From Brucella thiophenivorans (GTDB taxonomy: Bacteria; Pseudomonadota; Alphaproteobacteria; Rhizobiales; Rhizobiaceae): 64,000 bases of DNA. The notes under the pieces are model-generated. The model had not been told where the DNA came from. It saw nothing but the letters and a program-made list of their open reading frames with translations, and did not search any database. Numbering within the stretch: the first letter of the stretch is position 1; each line of letters starts with the position of its first letter. Positions 50,202 to 58,973 of the stretch are shown piece by piece. Location: contig NZ_NNRJ01000019.1 in assembly GCF_002252445.1 (NCBI RefSeq), positions 186,001-250,000 of the forward strand. Direction: 5' to 3'. The position numbers and the translations under genes were made by a program.

Positions 50202-50614
50202 ACGTTTCCGAAGAGCTTCAAAGACACCTTTATGCTGAACTTCGAGCAGTCCTAGAGGTCTCGACGCTAGCTGAGGGGCGGGTTTACGACCGGGTGCCTA
50301 GCACAGACGGGCAGGTTACTGCGCAGTTTCCGTATGTGTCTTTCGGGCCGGTCAATATGGTTGATGATTCCGCTGATTGTGTTGATGGCGAAACCCACAC
50401 GATTCAACTTGATGTGTGGTCTCGTGCAGTCGGACAAGTTGAGTGCAAAAACATTGTTGATGGCATCCGTAAAGCTTTGAACCGCTCTCAGCCTGAATTG
50501 GCAGAAAGCGCTGTGGTTGCCGTGAATATACCGATCTGCCAGATCGTCCGCGATCCGGACGGATTGACGACACATGGCATCATTCAAGTTGAAATTATGG
50601 TCGAGGTGGCGTGA
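50198..50614 (+). CDS. DUF3168-type tail completion protein
   Basis: A 138-residue protein: SEELQRHLYAELRAVLEVST, GRVYDRVPSTDGQVTAQFPY, THTIQLDVWSRAVGQVECK and the C-terminal GIIQVEIMVEV. This is the DUF3168 pattern, equated with tail terminators. The GTG at 50198 overlaps the preceding stop; a longer reading upstream is a shadow of the previous gene. Confidence 0.88.
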   Translation: MNVSEELQRHLYAELRAVLEVSTLAEGRVYDRVPSTDGQVTAQFPYVSFGPVNMVDDSADCVDGETHTIQLDVWSRAVGQVECKNIVDGIRKALNRSQPELAESAVVAVNIPICQIVRDPDGLTTHGIIQVEIMVEVA

Positions 50615-50814
50615 TGTCTTGGGCAATATTTAAAGTGGAATGCAACTGGTCGCGTCCGTGCAGTCGTTATTCGTTCAACGCCAAGGCATCGGCAGAACCG
50701 CAAGAACGTCCGCAAGACTTCATTGATTACTGCGTATCGAAAGGCTGGGCCGAAGCGGTCGCAAGCCCGACACGCGATGAGAAACGCGCCCTCAAGGGCC
50801 GTAAACGGGCTTAG
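50614..50814 (+). CDS. Small phage protein, unknown
   Basis: A 66-residue basic protein (WAIFKVECNWSRPCSRYSFN, then RPQDFIDYCVSKGWAEAV). It starts in a TGATG overlap with the tail completion gene, a GTG one codon earlier being the alternative. I do not recognise the family, but proteins with this FIDYCVSKGWAE text are known to me from tail regions of rhizobial prophages. Confidence 0.65.
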   Translation: MSWAIFKVECNWSRPCSRYSFNAKASAEPQERPQDFIDYCVSKGWAEAVASPTRDEKRALKGRKRA

Positions 50815-50830
50815 CCCAATCACCTGAAAC

Positions 50831-50875
50831 CGGGCCTCAAGCCCTATCAAGGCTGGCGTATTGCTGGCCCGTTTT
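50831..50875 (+). terminator. Hairpin before the tail-tube gene
   Basis: CGGGCC (50831-50836) pairs with GGCCCG (50866-50871), followed by TTTT, with an inner AGCC/GGCT pair. It may set the level of tail-tube message relative to the upstream genes. Confidence 0.45.
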
Positions 50876-50891
50876 CTCATGGAGAATTATC

Positions 50892-51344
50892 ATGGCCGTT
50901 AAGCCAATCACCGCCGAGTTTCAGCATCTGGTTGTTGAAATTGAAACAGATGTCGAGGGCACTTTCTCAAAGATCTGCGGCATCACACAGCGCGGTATCA
51001 ACCGTCAGCACAATATGCAGACAACGGAAGTTCCTGCCGATTGTGAGGATGAAAGCCTGCCAGCAGTTGTCGAACGTGCTGTTCAGTCGTCGGAAGTCAC
51101 AATTTCAGGTACTGGCGTCTGGGCCAGTCAGAGCCACCAAATGATGCTTGATTGGTGGTATTCCGGTGGCAAGAAGACAATTCGCGTTCAGCATGTGAAT
51201 GCGAAAATTGGTGATACCGAATATGAAACCGGATTAGCAATCCTCGTGAATCTCAACAATGCCGTTGAAAAAGGCCAGAAGGTATCGGCGGAAATCGAAA
51301 TTCAATTCGACGGCCTGCCAACGCGTACCGCTAAGGCTGCGTAA
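50892..51344 (+). CDS. Phage major tail (tube) protein
   Basis: A 150-residue protein with QHLVVEIETDVEGTFSKICG, a TEVPADCEDESLPAVVERAV block, SEVTISGTGVWASQSHQMML and the C-terminal KVSAEIEIQFDGLP. The fold signals and the position before the tail chaperones and tape measure support a tail-tube subunit. GGAGAA precedes the ATG, and the stop overlaps the next ATG by one base. Confidence 0.88.
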   Translation: MAVKPITAEFQHLVVEIETDVEGTFSKICGITQRGINRQHNMQTTEVPADCEDESLPAVVERAVQSSEVTISGTGVWASQSHQMMLDWWYSGGKKTIRVQHVNAKIGDTEYETGLAILVNLNNAVEKGQKVSAEIEIQFDGLPTRTAKAA

Positions 51345-51742
51345 TGGCGAAGGCTATCACTTGGGCTGGCGGGGAGCATGATTTTGAACTCCGCCTTGAA
51401 CACCTTCGCGCCCTGCAAGACAAATGCGATGCGGGGCCGCAATGGATACTGATGCGGCTCACGTCTAAGCAATGGTTCATTGATGATGTGATCCAGCCAA
51501 TCCGCCTCGGCCTTGAGGGTGGCGGCATGGAAAAGGAAGCTGCCCGTAAGCTCGTCCAGAAATTCGTTGAAGATCTACCGCTCACATTGTCGGTGCTGAC
51601 AGCGCAGGCCGTGTTGATGGTTGCTCTCTTTGGCGATGAGGATGATCAGCCGGGGGAGGGACAAGCGGGGGCGAAGAAGACCCGAACCCGCTCCCGCGTG
51701 GCAAATGGAAGTTCAACCGCTTCTACCAATGGGCCGGTATAA
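51344..51742 (+). CDS. Tail assembly chaperone, GTA-type (upstream product)
   Basis: A 132-residue protein with ITWAGGEHDFELRLEHLRAL and a helical middle (LVQKFVEDLPLTLSVLTAQA), ending in a Lys/Arg/Ser tail after a Gly-rich turn. It belongs to the gene-transfer-agent-like chaperone family that coats the tape measure during tail building. The reading frame -1 relative to it stays open from 51646 to the stop just at the tape-measure start, the layout of the gpG/gpGT pair. Confidence 0.85.
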   Translation: MAKAITWAGGEHDFELRLEHLRALQDKCDAGPQWILMRLTSKQWFIDDVIQPIRLGLEGGGMEKEAARKLVQKFVEDLPLTLSVLTAQAVLMVALFGDEDDQPGEGQAGAKKTRTRSRVANGSSTASTNGPV

Positions 51743-51885
51743 TCAATCGCGACATCGGCAAGATGACGGTTTGGGAATTTCGCTGTGCCGTTGAAGGCTT
51801 CAAATCCGCCAATGCGCCCGAAGAAAAAGCCGCTCCGGGTATGAGCGACGATCAACTTGCAGAACTTGGAATTGAGGGCTTCTGA
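51646..51885 (+). CDS. Tail assembly chaperone T part, reached by -1 frameshift
   Basis: An 80-codon open stretch in the -1 frame, without its own usable start before residue 39, overlapping the chaperone gene by 97 bases. Its protein text is ordered and phage-like: KWKFNRFYQWAGIINRDIGK, MTVWEFRCAVEGFKSANAPE and DDQLAELGIEGF. Its stop overlaps the tape-measure ATG (TGATG). The G-rich run 51651-51672 is the likely slip region. A separate start at the ATG 51762 is the alternative. Confidence 0.75.
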   Translation, partial: SAGGGTSGGEEDPNPLPRGKWKFNRFYQWAGIINRDIGKMTVWEFRCAVEGFKSANAPEEKAAPGMSDDQLAELGIEGF

Positions 51886-54884
51886 TGGCAACTGACGTTG
51901 AACGCCTTGTCGTGGCTATGGAGGCCCGGACTGCGGCTTTTGAAAAGGCGCTCAACCGCTCTTACAGTCAGGCGGCAAAGCAATCTAATCAGATTGAACG
52001 TCGCTTTCGCGATATGAATAAGAATATCGAAAGCGTGTTCTCTCGCGGCGGCATTGGTTCTGCGATCAAGAAAGACCTTGATGCTTCTGTTGCGGCTGTA
52101 TCGACGGCTGAAGCCAAGCTTAGCCAGTCTACAACATCCATGAAAGGGATGATGACTGGACTGGCTGGCATATTTGCAGCCCGCGAACTGGTCATAATGG
52201 CCGATAGTTGGTCTGACGTTTCCGCCCGTGTCGGTATCGCCGTGGGTGAAATGTCAGAAGCTCCTGCGGTTATGGAGCGTCTATATAATCTTGCGCAGGA
52301 CACCTATTCAGGTTTTCAGCAGACAGCAGAAAGCTTCATTGCCAATAGCACGGCCCTCAAAGAGCTAGGCTACAACACCAATCAGCAGCTTGATTACACG
52401 GAAGCACTTAACAACGCCCTTGTTGTATCGGGTGCAAAGGGTGATCGTGCAACCAGTGTCACGAACGCGCTGTCAAAGGCGATGGCGGCTGGCAAACTGT
52501 CAGGTGATGGCCTCAATACCATCATCGAAACAGGCGGACGTGTAGCTGAGGTTCTGGCGGCTGAACTTGGCGTGGGTGTGAACGCACTGCGCGATGTTGG
52601 CGCACAGGGCAAGATTACATCTCAGGTCATCTACAGTGCACTGACAAAACGCATGGAGCAGCTTGCTGATCAGGCAGGCTCAATGCCAGCCACCATCGGT
52701 GATGCTTTACAGCAGATCCAGAACGCGGCGTTAAAGTCTGTTGGTGCGCTCGATCAGACTGGAAAGGTTTCAGAAAAGCTTTCTGGCCTGCTGGGCGGTG
52801 TTGCCAAGAATATGGATACCGTTGCCGTCGCAGGTGTCGCAATGGCAGCAGCCTTCGGTGCGCGCCAGATTGGGAACGCATCGACAGATCTTACCAAGTA
52901 TGCAAAATCCTCTACCGATGCAGCCAAGGCTTCACGCATTTCAGCGCTTGAAACGGCGCAGTCGGCACGTGACGTTGCATTGCAGGAACATGCAGTTGCT
53001 ACAGCGCGGTTGCGAAGCGCGGAAGCCGCAATGGCTGGCATTCGTACAAATGGGCTTGTTACCGCATCTTATCGAAACGTCAGTCGTGAACTGTTGGCAG
53101 CTCGCATGACCATGAGCGCCGCGAATGCACAGTTGTCTGTTGCTGATAGTTCTCTTGCAAAGAATGTTGCATCAATTACACCAGCAGCTACCGCTGCAAA
53201 TGCAGCCATTCGAGGCCTTTCAGGGGCAATGACTGCGCTCGGTGGGCCGGTTGGTGTCGGGTTGCTGGCCCTGACTGGCATTATGTATGCGATTTCTACG
53301 CGCTCTCAGGAAGCTGAAGAGCGTGCAAATCGTTATGCTGAAGCCATCCGCAAGGCGGCTGAAGTTACCGATTATGCCGGACTTGGTATCGAAAAGACTG
53401 CTGAAAAGCTGTTCACTCTTTCCAGCGGTCTTACGGAAGCCCAGAAAGCAATTCGTGTTGATGAGGCAACCGCAAACGCAGAAAATTCGGTTGCAGCGCT
53501 GGAAGAGGCTTTCAACTCTGCCGGTCGCGGGATCGCAGGTCTAAGCACCTATCTTTCATCCGTTTATGGTGAAATGGGTGATCTGGTTGAGCGTTTCAAA
53601 GACGGTGAAATTTCTGTCGAGGATTTCAACTCTGAATTAGACCGTTTGTCTGGCATCGACCCGAATATAACTGCTGTTGTCGCGCGTATGCAGCAAATTG
53701 CATCAGAAGCTGCCGCTGCACGTGGTGAGGTCAACGCCCTTGGGCTGGCACTTTCCAGTCTCGGCGGCAAAGGTGGTCGCGTTGGAAAAGAAACCGATGC
53801 GGAACGCGAAGCGCGTGAAGCTGGCGTTCGCCAATCTCAGGTCAACTTCAATGAGCGCTTTGGTGATTTTGAGGAAACAAAGAAAAGCTTAGAAGCACAG
53901 GCGAAGGCCATTGAAGATGCCGCGAAAAAAGCGGCTGGTGGCAGTAAGGGCCGCAAAGGTGGCGGCGGACGTTCGAAGAAAGATCGACCAGATGATTTGC
54001 AGCGTGAAATCGAGCAGATCAAAGAGCGCACAGCAGCTATTCAGGCTGAAACCGAAGCGCAGGCGGGCATAAATCCGCTCATTGATGATTACGATTATGC
54101 AATCACCAAAGCTCGCGCTACGCAAGAGTTGCTCAATGCTGCCAAGAAAGCCGGGATTGAAATCACGCCCGCCTTGAAAGAGCAAATTGAAGGTCTGGCA
54201 GAAGGTTATGCCAACGCCACGGTTAAAGCCAATAAGCTCGCGGAAAGTCAGGATCAGGCGCGAGAGGCAGCGGACTTCTTCAAAGGCTCTATGATGGATG
54301 CTTTTCAGTCGATGATACCGGCGATTGAAACCGGCAATTCGGCTCTTGATAAGTTTCTTAATACGCTCATTGAGGCGGTCTTGCAGGCCACGTTGCTTGG
54401 AAAGGGTCCACTCGCTGGCATCTTTGGCGGCGGTGGATCTGGGTTATTTGGCGGTATCGGCAAGCTCTTGGGCTTCGACAAAGGTGGCTACACTGGTTCT
54501 GGTGGGAAATACGAACCGGCTGGCGTTGTCCATAAGGGCGAATATGTCTTTGACCAAGATGCGGTTCGCGCAGCTGGTGGGCCTGCCGCTTTGGATGCAA
54601 TGCGACGTGGTCTGAAAGGCTATGCCAACGGTGGTTATGTCGGCCCACTGCCGACTTCAAACGCACCCACAGCAACCAGCATTAAGGGTATGCGGGGGCA
54701 GGGTTCGAATGAGACTATTCGCATCATGCTTCAAGACGACAGTGGAAGAATGGCATCAATTGCCGATCAGCGGATCCAGACGGCAGCGGGGCCAATTGTC
54801 GAAATTTCTGTTCGCAAAAGCACAGCAACGGTGAAGGGCGCCCTTCCATCAATGATCGCTGACGCACAAACAAGGCAAATGTAA
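51885..54884 (+). CDS. Phage tail tape measure protein
   Basis: A 999-residue protein. It starts with a helical segment typical of tape measures (LVVAMEARTAAFEKALNRSY), has a TMP domain (about 90-270), a hydrophobic middle (GLSGAMTALGGPVGVGLLAL, about 445-475), long coiled coils and a Gly/Lys linker. It ends in the tape-measure tail FDKGGYTGSGGKYEPAGVVH and KGEYVFDQDAVRAAGGPAAL. Its length would correspond to a tail of roughly 150 nm by the usual 0.15 nm per residue rule. It overlaps the following gene by one base. Confidence 0.96.
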   Translation: MATDVERLVVAMEARTAAFEKALNRSYSQAAKQSNQIERRFRDMNKNIESVFSRGGIGSAIKKDLDASVAAVSTAEAKLSQSTTSMKGMMTGLAGIFAARELVIMADSWSDVSARVGIAVGEMSEAPAVMERLYNLAQDTYSGFQQTAESFIANSTALKELGYNTNQQLDYTEALNNALVVSGAKGDRATSVTNALSKAMAAGKLSGDGLNTIIETGGRVAEVLAAELGVGVNALRDVGAQGKITSQVIYSALTKRMEQLADQAGSMPATIGDALQQIQNAALKSVGALDQTGKVSEKLSGLLGGVAKNMDTVAVAGVAMAAAFGARQIGNASTDLTKYAKSSTDAAKASRISALETAQSARDVALQEHAVATARLRSAEAAMAGIRTNGLVTASYRNVSRELLAARMTMSAANAQLSVADSSLAKNVASITPAATAANAAIRGLSGAMTALGGPVGVGLLALTGIMYAISTRSQEAEERANRYAEAIRKAAEVTDYAGLGIEKTAEKLFTLSSGLTEAQKAIRVDEATANAENSVAALEEAFNSAGRGIAGLSTYLSSVYGEMGDLVERFKDGEISVEDFNSELDRLSGIDPNITAVVARMQQIASEAAAARGEVNALGLALSSLGGKGGRVGKETDAEREAREAGVRQSQVNFNERFGDFEETKKSLEAQAKAIEDAAKKAAGGSKGRKGGGGRSKKDRPDDLQREIEQIKERTAAIQAETEAQAGINPLIDDYDYAITKARATQELLNAAKKAGIEITPALKEQIEGLAEGYANATVKANKLAESQDQAREAADFFKGSMMDAFQSMIPAIETGNSALDKFLNTLIEAVLQATLLGKGPLAGIFGGGGSGLFGGIGKLLGFDKGGYTGSGGKYEPAGVVHKGEYVFDQDAVRAAGGPAALDAMRRGLKGYANGGYVGPLPTSNAPTATSIKGMRGQGSNETIRIMLQDDSGRMASIADQRIQTAAGPIVEISVRKSTATVKGALPSMIADAQTRQM

Positions 54885-55564
54885 TGGCAACGATACTCTG
54901 GCCGCGTTCTGTCCTGAAGCCTAAGCACGATCCGTTCAATATTGCGCCACGCACATTGGCCGGGCCTGCGAGCGTATCAGGTGTTTCGCAGGTCTCAGCG
55001 TCAGATGCTGGTATCTGGAAGGCCACGTTCGCAGACATCATCATAAAGCGTGGGACGGCTTCAATCTTAGCGTTCCGCGCTATTTCCACCATGCTAGAGG
55101 GCAGGTTGCACCCCATTCTTGTTCCACGATGCTGTGCCTATCAGCCGTTCGATCCAGACTGGAAAGACTTGCTTAATAGGGTTCCTCATTCGGATACCAG
55201 TCCGTTTAGTGATGGTGGCTTGTATCGTTCACGCGCAATCGACATTCGCTTGACAAGCAATATCCCGTTACGTGGAACAACGGCAAACATTGCCATTGTT
55301 GCAGCGGGTCAATTGCAGCCTGGGCAAGATTTCTCAGTCGGTGAGCGCATGTATCGTATTCGTACGGTTCAGATGACTGGGGAGAATACGGCAACAATCA
55401 CGTTCCGTCCTCCAGCGCGTGAGGCTGTCGCGGCTGGAACGGATATGGAGTTTGACCGTCCTGTCTGCCGCATGCGCCTTGCAACTGACGGTGAGATGGA
55501 TCTCGACTTAGACCTTGTTGCGCCGTGGTCATACCCGACAGTCAATTTCATTGAGGATGTGTGA
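54884..55564 (+). CDS. Distal tail protein-like component
   Basis: A 226-residue beta-rich protein: FNIAPRTLAGPASVSGVSQV, AISTMLEGRLHPILVPRCC, RSRAIDIRLTSNIPLRGTTA and the C-terminal LDLDLVAPWSYPTVNFIED. It lies right after the tape measure, the place of distal tail or tip-ring proteins. The family is inferred from position and content; a precise one is not assigned. Confidence 0.75.
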   Translation: MATILWPRSVLKPKHDPFNIAPRTLAGPASVSGVSQVSASDAGIWKATFADIIIKRGTASILAFRAISTMLEGRLHPILVPRCCAYQPFDPDWKDLLNRVPHSDTSPFSDGGLYRSRAIDIRLTSNIPLRGTTANIAIVAAGQLQPGQDFSVGERMYRIRTVQMTGENTATITFRPPAREAVAAGTDMEFDRPVCRMRLATDGEMDLDLDLVAPWSYPTVNFIEDV

Positions 55565-56154
55565 TGTCTTTTTTCACGTCGCAGCAATTGGCTGAGTTCT
55601 CAAAAGGTGAGGTTCGGCTTGATATGCTTGTCGAGTTCCGCTTTGCGTCTGAAACAATGCGGGTATGGAACGGCAACACCAAACTGCCAGCTGGCGGCAA
55701 TTTCTATGAGCCGATGTATGGATACGGCTCAATTGATGGCATCGGCATGGGGTCATCAACTGCCGCAGATAGCGTGTCGTTTCAGTTGAGCGGCTTGCCG
55801 GATGCAACGCTGAACTTTCTCGCCATGGCATTGGATGCGAACGATGAGGTTGATCAGCGGATTGTTGTGGTTTCGATCCAGTTGTTCGATACCGAATGGC
55901 AACCGCTCGGTACCCCCGCGCCAATCTGGTGGGGGTTTATGCAGCCGCCACGTATCAGCCGTTCGGAAATGCAGGGGATTGATGGCGCGATCCAGTCAAT
56001 TTCTATGACTGCTGAGAATGCATTCTTCAATCGGTCCCGGCCTGCTTATGGTCGGTACACTGACCGCGATCAGCAAGCCAGATCGAACGGGGATAAGTTC
56101 TTTCAGTTTGTTGGGTCGCTGCTGTTCAAAAGCTTCAAATACCCCGACTACTAA
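55564..56154 (+). CDS. Phage tail tip protein, DUF2163-like position
   Basis: A 196-residue beta-rich protein with LVEFRFASETMRVWNGNTKL, PMYGYGSIDGIGMGSSTAAD and WWGFMQPPRISRSEMQ. Similar proteins precede the NlpC-type peptidase and host-specificity protein in GTA-like tails. The ATG at 55564 overlaps the previous stop in a GTGATG; the GTG is an alternative start. Confidence 0.75.
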   Translation: MSFFTSQQLAEFSKGEVRLDMLVEFRFASETMRVWNGNTKLPAGGNFYEPMYGYGSIDGIGMGSSTAADSVSFQLSGLPDATLNFLAMALDANDEVDQRIVVVSIQLFDTEWQPLGTPAPIWWGFMQPPRISRSEMQGIDGAIQSISMTAENAFFNRSRPAYGRYTDRDQQARSNGDKFFQFVGSLLFKSFKYPDY

Positions 56155-56167
56155 TGGGAGGTAAATC

Positions 56168-56356
56168 ATGCCTAAAGATGAAACAGCTACTGATTTCGCC
56201 GAAGCTTTCCAGAGATGGTGCTTACGGAATAATGTTGATCCAAGTTCCAAGAGTTTCGTCAGTTCGCTTTCGGTCACAATCGCGAATTATCATCGTGAGC
56301 GTTCATCCGGCTGCGGTGATAGCCTTATAAAGAGCAGTGAGTGCTACAGGGACTAG
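56168..56356 (+). CDS. Small protein beside the opposite-strand cargo gene
   Basis: A 62-residue hydrophilic protein (DFAEAFQRWCLRNNVDPSS, SLSVTIANYHRERS). GGGAGG stands seven bases before the ATG. Its last 54 bases overlap the convergent gene at 56303. No family is recognised, and it may belong to the inserted cargo unit rather than to the tail operon. Confidence 0.5.
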   Translation: MPKDETATDFAEAFQRWCLRNNVDPSSKSFVSSLSVTIANYHRERSSGCGDSLIKSSECYRD

Positions 56357-56701
56357 AGATTTTATTCCGTCTTTCGCCGTGTCTTGGCCCGTTTCTTTCA
56401 TCCATTCATACAGTGTCTCGCCAATTGACTTGGTGTCTTGGAGCGGATTTGGCTTCTGCAAAACTTCCCATGCAGTATCAGTCAGCTGTAGGTAAAACTG
56501 CTTGTCTTGATGGATATATCCAGACCTAACAAGATAAGAGACGGTGCTATCGAATAGATCGCTCTCCTGATCGTCCAAAACTTCATTGCCAAAGAACGTA
56601 CCAGCATCGCGGTCTATTTCTATTGGATGCTCCGAATAGAGTTGTCCAAGAATACGCCCGACCATCGTTTTAAATTCTACAATATTCTGCGGTTCTTTCA
56701 T
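56303..56701 (-). CDS. Opposite-strand cargo gene in the tail operon, unknown
   Basis: A 132-residue soluble protein (NIVEFKTMVGRILGQLYSEH, FGNEVLDDQESDLFDSTVSY, QFYLQLTDTAWEVLQ, MKETGQDTAKDGIKSLVPVA) ending in a short hydrophobic stretch. The middle looks like a winged-helix (SYLVRSGYIHQDKQFYLQLT). GGGAGG stands seven bases before ATG 56701. It lies between tail genes on the other strand, typical of a moron. No named family is recognised. Confidence 0.65.
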   Translation of the reverse strand: MKEPQNIVEFKTMVGRILGQLYSEHPIEIDRDAGTFFGNEVLDDQESDLFDSTVSYLVRSGYIHQDKQFYLQLTDTAWEVLQKPNPLQDTKSIGETLYEWMKETGQDTAKDGIKSLVPVALTALYKAITAAG

Positions 56702-56755
56702 CTGTGCGCCTCCCATCTTGCTCGTCGATTTTTAAACCGCTTTGAAAGTTTGTCT

Positions 56756-57148
56756 ATGCACATTGCAGAGTTTGTAGCAGCCGAGGCGCTTAAGCCTTTC
56801 CGGTGGGGTGAGACTGACTGCTCTTCAACGGTAGATAGATGGATTAGCCTAAAGACGGGGCAATCACCCTTGGCGCAGGCCGGGTTGGTTTACCGGAATG
56901 AGTACGACGCAACAGCCCTTCTGATTGAACGTGGCAGTTTCCCTGTTGTTGTCAATCGCGCGATGAGGCTGATCGGCTTTGAAAAGACAGAAACACCACA
57001 AACCGGCGATGTCGGTCTCATCCTTCACAATCGAAAAATGTGCCTCGCCATTCACGCTGAAACATTCTGGTTCTCGCGGGACGAGAACGGACTGATCGGC
57101 GCGTCACTTGATGCAATCTGGAAAGCTTGGAGAATTCAATGCCAGTAG
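56756..57148 (+). CDS. NlpC/DUF6950-like tail peptidase
   Basis: A 130-residue protein with the WGETDCSSTVDRWI block (about 21-34), in which the Cys would be the nucleophile, and a second block GDVGLILHNRKMCLAIHAET with the His. This is the layout of the small NlpC/P60-like proteins at this place in GTA-like tails. It may process peptidoglycan or tail protein during infection. The ATG at 56756 has only a weak site, and the upstream open stretch is shadow of the cargo gene. Confidence 0.8.
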   Translation: MHIAEFVAAEALKPFRWGETDCSSTVDRWISLKTGQSPLAQAGLVYRNEYDATALLIERGSFPVVVNRAMRLIGFEKTETPQTGDVGLILHNRKMCLAIHAETFWFSRDENGLIGASLDAIWKAWRIQCQ

Positions 57149-58911
57149 CTCTGTCCGGCTTGATTGCAACAATCGTTGGCACTGGCGCAGTTGGCGCTGC
57201 TCTCCAAACGGGCCTTGCTGCTCTAACGATGTTTGCATCAACCACATTAGGCGGGTTGGCACTGTCTCTCGGTCTGTCATACTTGGCATCTTCGATCTTC
57301 CGTCCATCCCAACCAAAACCGGAAGATGTGCAGCAACAGGTTCGTCAGCCGACCGCACCGCGCATCAGACATTACGGTCGCGTAAAAATGTCAGGAACTT
57401 GGGCCTTTGCAGAAACCAAAAGCGGCAATTTTTACAAGGTTCTGGCATTGGGGCAGGGGCCATTTGAAGCCATTGAGGAAGTTTACGTTGATGATCTGGC
57501 GCTGGATCTGCAATCAGATGGAACGCCACGACCGCCAAGCAAGTTTCGTCAAGGCACAACGGGGTCATCGCTTTTGCGCATACAGACGCGTTTGGGCGTC
57601 ACTGTTGAAACGTCCTACAATGAATTGGTCTCAGCCTTTCCTGAATGGACGGCGCAACATCGAGGCGATGGCGTAGCTTCATTGTTGGCCTGCCAATATG
57701 CGGTAGGTCAGGAAAGCTATCTCAGTCTGTTTCCCAACGGTATAAACACAAACTACCGAGTGGTGGCTCGCACAGCGATTATTAAAAATCCCGTCACTGG
57801 CGGGATGGAATGGAATGACCGAGCGGCAGCGGTCATTCGCGATTACATGACGCATCGTGATGGCATGCGGCTGCCGGAAAGTCTATTCGCAACGCCGCTT
57901 GCACATGCTGGATGGCTACAAGCTTATGCGCGTTCCGATGAATCGATTGCGATAGCTGGTGGCGGCGCGGAGCCTCGATACAGGCTTTGGGGGTCATACC
58001 AGCTCAATGAGCGTCCAGCGGACGTTTTGGGTCGAATGCTGGCATGTTGTGATGGTCGTTTGGTACCGACACCAGATGGCGGTTTGACCCTCGATATCGG
58101 GGCATGGGAAGAGCCTACCGTTATTTTGACAGCTGACGCAATTACAGGATTTTCCGAAGTTGGGCGTGGTCGCGATGTGATGACATCAGCCAACACGATC
58201 CGCGCCACATTTCTTGATCCAAGTCAGGATTATCAATCGACAGATGCTGATCCATGGGCTGATGAGAACGATGTTTCTGAGCGCGGAGAGGAAGCCAAGG
58301 ACGTACAGTTCAACATGGCTCCATCGCACAGTCAGGCGCGGCGCTTGATGAAGTTGGAATGGTTCCGCGCAAACCCTGTTTGGGTAGGTACTTTCAATAC
58401 CAACCTCATGGGTCTGGCGGCTTTTGCCAAGCGTTTCATCCGTATTCAGTACCCGTTATTCGGTATCAACAGCGCGTTTGAGGTCTTGGACTTTAAATTT
58501 ATCATCGGAGAAGGTGGTATTCTGCAAGGCGCAACAATCCAAGTCCAGTCCATGCCGCAATCTGCTTATCAGTGGGATATGTCGCAGGAAGGTACCGCGC
58601 CAGTATCAGATAGCAGCAATGTGGATGATGATCTGCCGGTGCCAGCTGCACCTGCCGTTATTATCCAATCCGGGCCTGTTGCAGAATTGAGCTTTCCGCC
58701 GTCTGGCAATCTACTTCTCAGTTATATGGTCCGCTGGAAAAAGACAGCAGATACGGAATGGACAGCAGTCGGTCCGCTGGAAAATAAAGCTGAGCGATAC
58801 ACAACGCCAACGCTTGCAGCAGCAACCGAGTACGAATTCCAGTTGGCGATGCGAACCGAAAAGGGACGGGTAGGTTTTTACTCGCCAAGCACAGTCAGAA
58901 CGACGCCCTGA
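57139..58911 (+). CDS. Host specificity protein J-like tail tip protein
   Basis: A 590-residue protein. The N terminus has hydrophobic segments (LIATIVGTGAVGAALQTGLA, TTLGGLALSLGLSYLASSIF), followed by RQPTAPRIRHYGRVKMSGTW, a mark of J-like tip proteins in rhizobial phages. The C-terminal about 95 residues (FPPSGNLLLSYMVRWKKTAD, YEFQLAMRTEKGRV) form a fibronectin type III domain. It contacts the host surface. The ATG at 57139 follows TTGGAG; it overlaps the peptidase gene by ten bases. Confidence 0.88.
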   Translation: MPVALSGLIATIVGTGAVGAALQTGLAALTMFASTTLGGLALSLGLSYLASSIFRPSQPKPEDVQQQVRQPTAPRIRHYGRVKMSGTWAFAETKSGNFYKVLALGQGPFEAIEEVYVDDLALDLQSDGTPRPPSKFRQGTTGSSLLRIQTRLGVTVETSYNELVSAFPEWTAQHRGDGVASLLACQYAVGQESYLSLFPNGINTNYRVVARTAIIKNPVTGGMEWNDRAAAVIRDYMTHRDGMRLPESLFATPLAHAGWLQAYARSDESIAIAGGGAEPRYRLWGSYQLNERPADVLGRMLACCDGRLVPTPDGGLTLDIGAWEEPTVILTADAITGFSEVGRGRDVMTSANTIRATFLDPSQDYQSTDADPWADENDVSERGEEAKDVQFNMAPSHSQARRLMKLEWFRANPVWVGTFNTNLMGLAAFAKRFIRIQYPLFGINSAFEVLDFKFIIGEGGILQGATIQVQSMPQSAYQWDMSQEGTAPVSDSSNVDDDLPVPAAPAVIIQSGPVAELSFPPSGNLLLSYMVRWKKTADTEWTAVGPLENKAERYTTPTLAAATEYEFQLAMRTEKGRVGFYSPSTVRTTP

Positions 58912-58973
58912 CCAAACAAACAATCTAGTTAATCTCCCTGCTCTGGCGGGGCTATTTGCCATGGAGCAATCGC

